Positions 8,835 through 15,241 of a stretch of 15,241 bases of DNA are shown here, piece after piece. The notes beneath the pieces are model-generated. The model worked only from the letters and a program-made list of their open reading frames with translations, was not told where the DNA came from and ran no database searches. Position numbers and translations under genes: made by a program. This DNA is from Nitrospirota bacterium (lineage in GTDB: Bacteria > Nitrospirota > Thermodesulfovibrionia > Thermodesulfovibrionales > Magnetobacteriaceae), in NCBI GenBank assembly GCA_015233485.1, contig JADFXO010000060.1, forward strand, positions 1 through 15,241. Reading direction: 5' to 3'. Each line of letters starts with the position of its first letter. The first letter of the stretch is position 1.

Positions 8835-9989
8835 ATGAACTTCACCACACTTGATGAATTTAAGGAGCATGTAAACAGCGATTTAAAACGGACTGTCCCG
8901 ATTCGTTTTATCAATGTTGACAACCTCGATATGTGGATTACGGTGAAATCATGGCTGACTGATATTTGCCAGAAATCCTTGCGGCTCTCAGACTTCTGCG
9001 GCGGGGATGATTTAATTCCTAATATTAACAGGCTGATTGGCGATTTGAAGAAAATAAGAGAAAACACATTGTTAATCCCTCTATCCGAATACTTGCGTAT
9101 AAACAATGTAAAGATCAACGACATCTTGTCCAGAATAATCAACCTTGAATTTGACAACGAACAGAGTGTCTTGTTTATCCCAATGTATCGAATGAAAACT
9201 GTGCTTTCAGAGTTCATCAAGAGGGACCAGCGGTATGACATAAAGATATTATTCCTTGAAACCGCAGAGGATGACGATTACTCCCTCACCATCGCCCCAA
9301 GTGATGTGAATGTTGACTTGAAGGGCTATAACATAACAGGATTCAAAAGGTATTATAGTTATTGGGAGGAAAATCCCGACAAGCCCATAGTGCTGCGCGT
9401 CAATAATGTGGTGCTCTATAAAGATATTATTAGCACTGATAAAGTAACGGTATTGATTAACGACTTTGACGTGTTGAAATATCACTATGGTATTAGTGAA
9501 ATAGTAACTGAGTCGATGGGCGATAAATGGCAGTGGAAAGAACTGCTTAAAAGGATGAAATCCGACGGGACATTAAACGGCGTCTTTGCCAGTTTATTTA
9601 ATATTACAAAATATAATGCCAAGTATTTGTTTGAGAAGTGGGGCGGCTGTACCGGATTTGAGAAATGGGCTATATGGTTATGGTCAAAGCTGGAATCTAC
9701 TGATGGGTACCTGCGTATGGTATTAGTAGACAAGGGCTGCACCTCAAACACTCTTATAGAAAATATTATCGGCTTAATTTGCAAGATAGATACTAAAGAT
9801 AACCGATATGAAGAGTTTTATCGGCAACGCAAGGAATACTTGAAGTATCTTTCAACTGAAATGTTACCGCCGTCTTTTTGGGATGATATTAGTAAAATTA
9901 AACCAGTTCAGAGACTGCAATATCTTACTGATTGCACATCAAGAGAGATGCGAAACGATCAGGACGTTAGAGAACGAGGGATTAACTGA
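8835..9989 (+). CDS. pglZ: PglZ, N-terminal part (reading frame broken before the catalytic domain)
   Basis: This frame encodes 384 residues with no catalytic motif. It begins 2 nt after the brxC stop with no strong Shine-Dalgarno sequence, consistent with coupled translation. The content is mixed alpha/beta (for example VLFIPMYRM and YDIKILFLETAE), then a Trp/Tyr-rich helical stretch (FEKWAIWLWSKL), ending near LPPSFWDDISKIKP and LQYLTDCTSREM. Such a helical region normally precedes the phosphatase fold within PglZ proteins, and the phosphatase fold lies immediately downstream in the +1 frame. The last ~10 residues (after about SREM) look like out-of-frame noise. I infer that this is the N-terminal half of one ~750-residue PglZ. 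The alternative is a genuine separate BREX-4 subunit that overlaps its neighbour by 107 nt. Confidence 0.75.
   Translation: MNFTTLDEFKEHVNSDLKRTVPIRFINVDNLDMWITVKSWLTDICQKSLRLSDFCGGDDLIPNINRLIGDLKKIRENTLLIPLSEYLRINNVKINDILSRIINLEFDNEQSVLFIPMYRMKTVLSEFIKRDQRYDIKILFLETAEDDDYSLTIAPSDVNVDLKGYNITGFKRYYSYWEENPDKPIVLRVNNVVLYKDIISTDKVTVLINDFDVLKYHYGISEIVTESMGDKWQWKELLKRMKSDGTLNGVFASLFNITKYNAKYLFEKWGGCTGFEKWAIWLWSKLESTDGYLRMVLVDKGCTSNTLIENIIGLICKIDTKDNRYEEFYRQRKEYLKYLSTEMLPPSFWDDISKIKPVQRLQYLTDCTSREMRNDQDVRERGIN
9844..9989 (+). other. Probable +1 frameshift zone inside pglZ
   Basis: The two pglZ frames overlap here. The downstream frame has a TGA at 9841-9843 and the upstream frame stops at 9987-9989, so any switch must lie between them. 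Residue quality suggests the switch is between ~9945 and ~9980: upstream-frame text is sensible to about TSREM, and downstream-frame text is sensible from about TIRTLENEGL. Skipping one base restores a single ~750-residue frame; one extra base near the GATC at ~9957 or in the GGG run at 9978-9980 would explain it. It could be a sequencing or assembly error, a true mutation, or programmed frameshifting. I see no classical slippery heptamer with a downstream structure. Confidence 0.65.
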
Positions 9990-11091
9990 AAAGGTTATGG
10001 GCCTATTAGAGGCCGTTGACCCATGTCTGAGGGCATATATTGAACCATATGTCTTTGAGAGTGAAAAATATACGAACTACTTTGAGCAATATAAACGGCA
10101 AAAAATTACGAATACAGTAAACAGCGAATTTATTGATAAAGTCAGGGAGTATGCGGCGTCAAAGGGTCTCTGGTGGGAGCTATGCTCAAGAAATAAGCTC
10201 ATTGACGACGCTTATGATAAAGGTCAAGGCACCCTAATAATTTGGATAGACGCACTTGGAATTGAGTATTTAAGCCTAATCAGCTTCATGCTTAGGGAGC
10301 GTCACCAGGGTGTTTACTATAAAATCGGAATCGGTTATGCGAATATTCCAACCATTACGGAATTCAATAAAGATTATTTACAGGGACGGTCAAGTCTTGC
10401 CTTTCGCGAATTAGACGAACTTAAACACAAAGGAGAATATCCAGAATATATAATAAAGGAATTCACGCTGATCGAAAAGGCATTAAGACAGGCAGTCGAA
10501 AAGCTGCAGGAATATGAAAAAGTAATAATCACTGCCGACCACGGGGCAAGCAGATTGGCTGTCATAGCACTGACACATACGCATAAAGCAAAGGAAGGCG
10601 CTGTGGTTCTAAGACACGGGCGCTACTGTGAAGATAATCAAAATGACTACGGCGGAGATATCAGCGGTTGCGTGGATAAAGATCAATATCATGTCTTCGC
10701 GGATTATGACAGGTTCAGCATACAAGGCAATGTTACCGGGGAAATCCACGGCGGGGCGTCTCTGGAGGAGGTGCTGGTTCCAGTTATAGAATTATCGAAA
10801 AGACCGTTTGACGCGGGCTTAGCTATTACTGTACTAACACCTGAAATCAAGCTGAGGGCCGGGCAAAAAGTTAGAATTAAATTTCAGATTGACAGGGATT
10901 TCGATAGGTTACAGGCAGAGGTTGGAAGCAAAATATATCTCTGCGTCAGGGACATTGACTGCTGGTATTTTGAACCGGAAGTGGACAGGAATATAACCGA
11001 TTACAAGGCCAAACTTTTACACAAAGGCAGGCTATTAGGGTCTATTCAATATAAAATACAAAAGGGCATCACATCGAAGCTTGATATATAG
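9883..11091 (+). CDS. pglZ: PglZ, C-terminal catalytic part (alkaline phosphatase superfamily)
   Basis: This frame carries the PglZ metal-dependent fold: LIIWIDALGIEYL, with Asp123 in the nucleophile/metal region; VIITADHGASRL, with the Asp219-His220 metal pair; and GEIHGGASLEEVLVPVIEL, with His289 and the signature ending of PglZ domains. Numbering counts from the first ATG at 9883. That ATG has no ribosome site, and the first ~25 residues it would encode (MILVKLNQFRDCNILL) do not look natural. The convincing protein begins around ETIRTLENEGLTEKV (from ~9950), so this frame is probably reached from the preceding one. PglZ is required in all BREX types; the phosphodiesterase/phosphatase-like active site appears intact. 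A separate product from a weak internal start (for example ATG at 9997) is the alternative. brxL follows after 12 nt. Confidence 0.85.
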   Translation: MILVKLNQFRDCNILLIAHQERCETIRTLENEGLTEKVMGLLEAVDPCLRAYIEPYVFESEKYTNYFEQYKRQKITNTVNSEFIDKVREYAASKGLWWELCSRNKLIDDAYDKGQGTLIIWIDALGIEYLSLISFMLRERHQGVYYKIGIGYANIPTITEFNKDYLQGRSSLAFRELDELKHKGEYPEYIIKEFTLIEKALRQAVEKLQEYEKVIITADHGASRLAVIALTHTHKAKEGAVVLRHGRYCEDNQNDYGGDISGCVDKDQYHVFADYDRFSIQGNVTGEIHGGASLEEVLVPVIELSKRPFDAGLAITVLTPEIKLRAGQKVRIKFQIDRDFDRLQAEVGSKIYLCVRDIDCWYFEPEVDRNITDYKAKLLHKGRLLGSIQYKIQKGITSKLDI

Positions 11092-11103
11092 TGAGAGGAT
11101 AAT

Positions 11104-12564
11104 ATGGCGATAGAACAAAATACAGATAAGTTAAAAAAATATTTCGCAGACATGCTGGTTTATAAGTCCCCTGAGCAGGGTAAGTTTTTTTCTGTGTTGA
11201 GCCTGCCTTCTTTTATGAGAGACTGGATTATTATGAAATTCGCCGATGACAACGGAGTTATAGACAAAGAAGAGGTCTCCGCTTACGTCAAGAAGGTTAT
11301 ACCGAAAAAAGAGCAGTGGGAACAGTTGAAGTTTGAGATGGCAAGAAATTATCAGGCCGTCAGGTTTCTTGCCAAGGTAAAGGTTGAGATAGATATTGCG
11401 AGCCGGACGGCGTTCTTTAGTCTGCCTGATTTTGCAGTGCCTAAGAAAAAGGGAGAGGCCGTTGCCGACTGGGACACCGTAGAGTTGAACAAGGATTATT
11501 TATTTTCACCGAACGAGGTATGGGGTGTGATGGAGCTGGCCTGCGCAAATCACGGCTCCCGCGATGAGACTGTAATAAAAATGGTTGATTTCAAACCATT
11601 TTGTCCCTATACCATAGATATGGACTACTACATTGGAGCACGGGCAGAGTTTACACTTGCTGAGTGGATAGACATAATACTCAGCGCGATAGATTACAAT
11701 CCGGCAGGCTATAGCAGCGCCTCACAAAAGCTCACCATAATCAGCAGATTGCTGCCCTTTATTGAAAAAAGATTGAATCTGATCGAACTGGCGCCAAAGG
11801 GAACGGGGAAGTCCTATCTATTTTCGCAGCTCAGCAAATATGGCTGGCTCGTCAGCGGCGGCAGTATCTCAAGGGCTAAAATGTTTTACGATATAAGTAA
11901 AAAGGCAACCGGACTGGCGTCACACTACGACTATGTAGCATTGGACGAGGTGCAGAGCATAACATTCCCCGATAAGAACGAAATGCAGGGCGTGCTAAAG
12001 GGATACATGGAAAGCGGCGAGTATAGGGTAGGCGACTACAGGGGAATAGGGGACGCGGGCGTGATATTACTTGGGAACATTGATGAGCAGCGTATGAATG
12101 TAAACGTCAATATGTTTACGAATCTGCCTGAGGTCTTCCACGAATCCGCGTTAATTGATAGGTTCCACGGGTTTATTAAAGGATGGGAAATTCCCCGGAT
12201 GAAGGAAGACCTGAAAGTAAACGGCTGGGCGCTCAACGTAGAATATTTCTCTGAAATCCTGCATATGTTCAGAGATGAATTAATTTATAGGGCAATTGTG
12301 GATGAGGTGCTGGATGTCCCAACGAACGCCGATACGAGAGATACTGAGGCGATAAAAAAGATTTGCACAGGGTTTATGAAACTACTGTTTCCACATATTA
12401 GAAAATCAGAAAATATTGACTCACAGCAGTTCAATCAATACTGCCTGCAACCGGCGAAGGCTATGAGAAGGGCAATAAAGACCCAGCTCGGCATTATAGA
12501 CACCGAATATCGCGGCAAGGATATTCCAGATATAGCACTGAAAAACATCTGCCAACGAATATGA
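11104..12564 (+). CDS. brxL: BrxL, short-form AAA+ ATPase without Lon protease domain
   Basis: A 486-residue BREX protein. The N-terminal ~200 residues (KLKKYFADMLVYKS..., LPSFMRDWIIMKF, SPNEVWGVMELA) are the BrxL-specific region. The AAA+ core follows: Walker A APKGTGKS (230-237), Walker B YVALDEVQS with Asp281-Glu282, sensor-1-like VILLGNID (320-327) and a likely arginine finger at Arg353 in LIDRFHG. The longer BrxL of other BREX types (~680 residues) ends in a Lon-like S16 domain; here the chain stops after ~130 helical residues and no Ser-Lys dyad region is present. That matches the shorter (~470-residue) family once annotated as Lon-related, so it is probably not a truncation. Studied BrxL homologues form MCM-like rings on DNA; a DNA-remodelling role here is inference. 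GAGAGGA lies 4 nt before the ATG, and the pglZ stop is 12 nt upstream. Confidence 0.9.
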   Translation: MAIEQNTDKLKKYFADMLVYKSPEQGKFFSVLSLPSFMRDWIIMKFADDNGVIDKEEVSAYVKKVIPKKEQWEQLKFEMARNYQAVRFLAKVKVEIDIASRTAFFSLPDFAVPKKKGEAVADWDTVELNKDYLFSPNEVWGVMELACANHGSRDETVIKMVDFKPFCPYTIDMDYYIGARAEFTLAEWIDIILSAIDYNPAGYSSASQKLTIISRLLPFIEKRLNLIELAPKGTGKSYLFSQLSKYGWLVSGGSISRAKMFYDISKKATGLASHYDYVALDEVQSITFPDKNEMQGVLKGYMESGEYRVGDYRGIGDAGVILLGNIDEQRMNVNVNMFTNLPEVFHESALIDRFHGFIKGWEIPRMKEDLKVNGWALNVEYFSEILHMFRDELIYRAIVDEVLDVPTNADTRDTEAIKKICTGFMKLLFPHIRKSENIDSQQFNQYCLQPAKAMRRAIKTQLGIIDTEYRGKDIPDIALKNICQRI

Positions 12565-12752
12565 AAGCAGTATGCCATTTGTGCAATTGCGCGCTGCCGA
12601 AAGACCATTTCGCGTTGAACAAAAAACTCCTTGGCAGAGGCGTGAAGCACGTCTTTTGTCTAAAATGTTTGGCAGTACATTTGAATTGCACAGAGGATGA
12701 TCTACTGATAAAAATTGAGGAATTCAAAGAGCAGGGCTGCACATTATTCTGA
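12561..12752 (+). CDS. Small zinc-ribbon-like protein, translationally coupled to brxL
   Basis: A 63-residue protein whose ATG overlaps the brxL TGA (ATGA at 12561-12564), typical of translational coupling within an operon. It has two Cys pairs, C5-x2-C8 (VCHLCNC, with a further C10) and C33-x2-C36 (VFCLKCLAVH), a zinc-ribbon or treble-clef-like arrangement, plus His6, His30, His40, C43 and C60. The C-terminal segment (TEDDLLIKIEEFKEQGC) should form an acidic helix. It is not a recognised named BREX subunit. The overlap and intact cysteines argue that it is a real gene and the last member of the operon, perhaps a small nucleic-acid- or protein-binding partner of BrxL. No strong terminator follows. 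Confidence 0.75.
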   Translation: MKAVCHLCNCALPKDHFALNKKLLGRGVKHVFCLKCLAVHLNCTEDDLLIKIEEFKEQGCTLF

Positions 12753-12765
12753 CGGTCGCCAGGAT

Positions 12766-12800
12766 AAGACACCTCTTCTCCAGAACAAGACACCCCTTCT
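12766..12800. repeat. Imperfect 14-bp direct repeat between convergent genes
   Basis: AAGACACCTCTTCT (12766-12779) and AAGACACCCCTTCT (12787-12800) differ at one base and are spaced 21 bp apart start to start. They fill most of the 69-nt gap between the last plus-strand gene and the convergent minus-strand gene. Closely spaced repeats of this size occur at the ends of some insertion sequences (for example IS21-type multiple terminal repeats) or as protein-binding sites; neither can be shown here. A nearby hairpin AGGA-N6-TCCT (12808-12821) is too weak to call a terminator. Confidence 0.5.
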
Positions 12801-12821
12801 ATGTTTGAGGATTTCAGTCCT

Positions 12822-14951
12822 TTATTGCCAGCTTACCCCGAAGGCGTACCATGTGCCGTTTAAATAAGAATACATAGTCCCGTCTGACCATGCTACAATG
12901 GCGCCACCATTGGTATACCATTGGACATAGTACGGTACCGACCCGGATGTTCCAATAGCTATGCCTCCGGATGGTTTCCCAAAAAACGAGGTATATTGGT
13001 TATAGATTGACGTAATCTTCATAGCCGCCTTGCCTAATGATTGCCAGCCTATCCCGAAGGCGTACCATGAACCCTTGTAGTAAGCATACATTGTTCCATC
13101 TGTCCATGCCACAAGGGCGCCACCATTGGTATACCATTGGACATAATATGTGGCTGAACCCGATGTTAACGTAAGTACGCTTCCAGATGTTGTCCCAAAA
13201 AAAGAAGTATATTGGCTATAGATTGCGCCAATAGCCGCGGAGGCAACATTATAGTCCGATAATGATGAGCCTGTGGTCTTAAAAGACCCCCACCATGTGC
13301 CCCAGTTGGCGCTGCCCTTTGCGTATTCCTGAAGGGTCCAGAAGGTCACGTCGTCCGAAGGGTCAACGCATGTTGCGCTGTAATCTCCCCAGCGGTTGTC
13401 GGTACCGCCATAGGTGAGATAATAAGGCGCCGCTCCGGCCACTAACTGTCCCACGGTCTGCGTAGTGCCGCGGGTATCTGTGCTCATCCTTGCCGTATAA
13501 TATCCCCCGGCGTATGTGCCGCTTGATGAGCCGGTAAAGCCAATTGCCGCGTCTCCGTTAGCATTAACCGCTATTGAGGGAAAGTAATAGAACAAGCTCG
13601 TATCGCTTACCCTTCCCTCCTGAACAGGGCTTCCGGCTGAGGCCAACGTCTTTGATGCCAATGACGGGTTTATTTGATACCATGCCACTTCGGTCTTCGC
13701 GCCGGTGGAGTCCGTAACCGTATGCGTCGCCCACAGATAGCCGCCTCTGCATACGGCGTTGAGCATCCTCGTATCATTTGTATCTATCGTTTTGGTTGAC
13801 CCATTCTGAGGAGCACCGGGCAACGAATCGACAACAGGATAACTCTGCACGAGTATATCCCCTAGCAGTGTCCATGAGTTGTTTGAAATCGTCCATAATT
13901 TTAAATAACTCGGGGTGGCCGCCGCAGCCTGGGTTTGCCGGACTGGAGAGTCACCGTTGTGGTTGCCGCCACCTGCATAATCCTCGCCGATGAAATATAT
14001 CTGCTGCCCGCTTCCATAGGCAACGCACGGCTGGAGCGTGAAATCGTCAGTGTTATTGTTGATGAACTCCGTATAGGTAATTGTTGAGGCAGTTGACATG
14101 AGCTGTGTCTTAGGAATTGAGTATGCCTTTACATACTTAAAATTTTCACTGGAATCAAACATATTTACGGAGACATAGAGATTGGCCGAGTCCATGCCGA
14201 CAGCAGGAAAATCCGCCCAGTTTGTCGTTTGAGTAGAGCCGTTATCTAAATCGGCGCGAATCGCGTGCAATGTCCATGTGCCGTTTGGGTCGCTTGTCGA
14301 GGATATTCCGACTAAGACATAAGAATTTGTGGAAGAGGTTCCCTGGCTGAGTTCCACGGCGATGAAGCGTCCAAGGTACTGGTCATATATGACCTTAGTG
14401 TCAAAAACGCCGTCAGCCGGCTGTCCTGATTTCGTGCCAAGTGATGACCAAAAGGCGGTGTCGTTTATAGGGTTCGTCATAGCGCCGGTGCTTTTATTGA
14501 AAAAGGCAACCCCGCCGTTTAAGATGCTCATAAGATAGACAGGACCGGCCGCGCCCATCGTGTCAGGTGGAACAGCCTTACCGGGATTGCCGTTAAGGTC
14601 CATGCCCGTAAAGCTGGCTAACAGGGTTGGCGCTTCTATTGAGGATTGGGGTGCGCTCGGCTCAGGAGATTTGACCGCTGACAGAAATTGGCTCGCAATC
14701 GGAGCCGCAGTTGATGTGGCGTTTCCTTTGCGGCGCCTCAAAGGTATTAACCTCTTTTGGGCAGTTCGCGCCGGCAGCAACGCCTCACTTTTTTTCATTT
14801 CATCTGTGGTTACAACGGAAACCGGGGCCTGCTGTGTTACGGTAACACCGGCTACCGGTTTGCTTGAATCATCCGCCGCGTACGAGACGCCACTCAAAAC
14901 CATCACCGGCCACAATACAAGCATTACAATGTATTTACATAATGTCCTCAT
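12822..14951 (-). CDS. Secreted beta-rich protein with two C-terminal 72-aa repeats
   Basis: A 709-residue protein of unknown function. It starts with a Sec signal peptide: MRTLCK, a hydrophobic core (YIVMLVLWPVMVLSG) and VSYA|ADD, with cleavage predicted near residue 25. A ~75-residue Pro/Ser/Thr/Ala-rich linker with a basic stretch (PLRRRKGN) follows. Then a ~450-residue body begins near residue 110; PPDTMGAAGP (128-137) and many Trp/Tyr/Gly turns suggest a beta-propeller-like fold. The C-terminus has two repeats, 572-637 and 642-709, each containing QYTSFFG, YYVQWYTNGGA and WYAFG...WQ; they loosely recall LGFP-type wall or matrix repeats. I chose the ATG at 14951 because GGAGG sits 7 nt upstream; a longer frame would need a TTG at 14984 and would place extra residues before the signal peptide. 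It is convergent to the BREX operon and has its own promoter, so it is unlikely to be functionally linked to it. Probable location: periplasm or outside the cell. Confidence 0.82.
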   Translation of the reverse strand: MRTLCKYIVMLVLWPVMVLSGVSYAADDSSKPVAGVTVTQQAPVSVVTTDEMKKSEALLPARTAQKRLIPLRRRKGNATSTAAPIASQFLSAVKSPEPSAPQSSIEAPTLLASFTGMDLNGNPGKAVPPDTMGAAGPVYLMSILNGGVAFFNKSTGAMTNPINDTAFWSSLGTKSGQPADGVFDTKVIYDQYLGRFIAVELSQGTSSTNSYVLVGISSTSDPNGTWTLHAIRADLDNGSTQTTNWADFPAVGMDSANLYVSVNMFDSSENFKYVKAYSIPKTQLMSTASTITYTEFINNNTDDFTLQPCVAYGSGQQIYFIGEDYAGGGNHNGDSPVRQTQAAAATPSYLKLWTISNNSWTLLGDILVQSYPVVDSLPGAPQNGSTKTIDTNDTRMLNAVCRGGYLWATHTVTDSTGAKTEVAWYQINPSLASKTLASAGSPVQEGRVSDTSLFYYFPSIAVNANGDAAIGFTGSSSGTYAGGYYTARMSTDTRGTTQTVGQLVAGAAPYYLTYGGTDNRWGDYSATCVDPSDDVTFWTLQEYAKGSANWGTWWGSFKTTGSSLSDYNVASAAIGAIYSQYTSFFGTTSGSVLTLTSGSATYYVQWYTNGGALVAWTDGTMYAYYKGSWYAFGIGWQSLGKAAMKITSIYNQYTSFFGKPSGGIAIGTSGSVPYYVQWYTNGGAIVAWSDGTMYSYLNGTWYAFGVSWQ
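12901..13145 (-). repeat. Duplicated 216-bp coding repeat in the secreted-protein gene
   Basis: The C-terminal protein repeats are also visible in the DNA: a 29-bp block is identical at 12901-12929 and 13117-13145, 216 bp (72 codons) apart, encoding the YVQWYTNGGA core. Flanking sequence is diverged, so this is an older tandem duplication with a conserved core or local gene conversion. Confidence 0.85.
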
Positions 14952-14958
14952 CCGCATT

Positions 14959-14963
14959 CCTCC
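14959..14963 (-). promoter_or_regulatory. Ribosome binding site deciding the secreted-protein start
   Basis: On the minus strand GGAGG is followed by 7 nt and then the ATG at 14951. Another ATG two codons upstream (14957) lies only 1 nt from GGAGG and is therefore unlikely to be used. Confidence 0.7.
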
Positions 14964-15010
14964 ATGCCAGGCAATGGCAATCAATATTTAACCCTGAAAA
15001 TCCCAAGGCT

Positions 15011-15063
15011 GCAGGCAACCTGCAGGCAACCTTTTGACCAGTATTATGTAAAGCAGGCAACCT
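15011..15063 (-). repeat. Three 11-bp repeats (AGGTTGCCTGC) in the leader of the secreted-protein gene
   Basis: On the minus strand AGGTTGCCTGC occurs at 15053-15063, 15022-15032 and 15011-15021; the last two are directly adjacent. The first copy falls at the expected transcription start (about 15062) of the promoter described below and the others lie in the 5' leader, about 60-80 nt before the start codon. They could be a regulator's binding sites or an RNA element; no known riboswitch is recognised. Confidence 0.6.
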
Positions 15064-15068
15064 ATGGT

Positions 15069-15098
15069 AATATAGCACTATCTGATAGTATGTGTCAA
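15069..15098 (-). promoter_or_regulatory. Sigma-70-type promoter of the secreted-protein gene
   Basis: On the minus strand a perfect -35 box TTGACA (15098-15093) is followed by an 18-nt spacer and TATATT (15074-15069), a good -10 box. The start codon lies about 110 nt downstream of the predicted start site. No other gene intervenes. Confidence 0.7.
15077..15089. promoter_or_regulatory. Candidate operator: 13-bp perfect palindrome inside the promoter spacer
   Basis: ACTATC-T-GATAGT (plus strand) is a perfect inverted repeat with a single central base, lying wholly between the -35 and -10 boxes. A dimeric repressor bound there would block polymerase. The regulator is not in the window. Confidence 0.45.
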
Positions 15099-15241
15099 AC
15101 AGAGGTTCCTACGGTACCACGGTAAATTTGTTCTCCATCAGGCAAGTGCCGTAGAAGCAGAGTTTTTTGACATACGTAAGTAGTCGAAGACCAAGCGAAT
15201 GTTAAGCATAAGCTCTCTCATTTTCTGTGCTACGCTGCGGA

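Noticed and set aside
12807..12826. Bidirectional terminator between the convergent genes
   Set aside because: The hairpin has only four Watson-Crick pairs (AGGA/TCCT) and a short, interrupted T stretch, too weak to call.
14560..14991. A 143-codon open plus-strand frame antisense to the secreted-protein gene
   Set aside because: It lies opposite a gene with a clear signal peptide and repeats, has no ribosome site or protein-like composition, and is a shadow of that gene's codon usage. The same applies to the other antisense frames across brxP, brxC and pglZ.
15167..15172. Plus-strand TTGACA as a second promoter
   Set aside because: No acceptable -10 box lies 16-18 nt downstream.
15138..15239. 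Minus-strand frame open from near the window edge to TGA at 15138 (33 residues, MRELMLNIRLVFDYLRMS...)
   Set aside because: A frame this short is open by chance fairly often and no motif is recognisable. It may be the tail of a neighbouring gene, but that cannot be supported from this window.

Overview
The window carries a six-gene plus-strand cluster (about 41-12752) that reads as a type 4 BREX (bacteriophage exclusion) locus, followed by one convergent, unrelated minus-strand gene for a secreted protein (12822-14951) and that gene's promoter region. The organism cannot be named from sequence alone. Strong Shine-Dalgarno sequences, a consensus sigma-70-type promoter and a cleavable Sec signal peptide show a bacterium, most likely Gram-negative. 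The defence genes look visibly more A/T-rich than the secreted-protein gene, as expected for a transferred defence island.

Layout of the defence cluster: (1) 41-2269, a 742-residue protein with a sigma-70 region-4-like helix-turn-helix near its N-terminus and no other recognised domain. (2) 2309-4627, BrxP: a PP-loop sulfur-transfer/PAPS-reductase-type enzyme fused to an eight-cysteine ferredoxin-like segment and a DUF4007-like C-terminal domain. (3) 4648-8832, a 1394-residue P-loop ATPase of the BrxC/PglY type. (4) 8835-11091, PglZ, an alkaline-phosphatase-superfamily protein, present here as two overlapping reading frames that probably reflect a single +1 frameshift near 9945-9980. (5) 11104-12564, BrxL, an AAA+ ATPase of the short form without a Lon protease domain. 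(6) 12561-12752, a 63-residue zinc-ribbon-like protein whose start overlaps the brxL stop by four bases. Gaps within the cluster are 39 nt or less, so it is probably one operon; its promoter lies left of the window.

The brxP-brxC-pglZ-brxL set is the published core of BREX type 4. No DNA methyltransferase (PglX/BrxX) is present. Self/non-self marking, if it exists, therefore more likely depends on sulfur chemistry by BrxP (a DndC relative) than on methylation; this is inference. No cysteine desulfurase (DndA/SspA/IscS) is in view and would have to act in trans. The least explained parts are the sigma-like protein at the head and the small zinc-ribbon protein at the tail.

The right end (12822-15241) holds the secreted protein, with a predicted beta-rich body and two 72-residue C-terminal repeats. 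Its upstream region has a near-consensus promoter with a perfect 13-bp palindrome between the -35 and -10 boxes and three copies of an 11-bp repeat in or near the leader. The remaining sequence to the window edge (about 15099-15241) shows no convincing gene.
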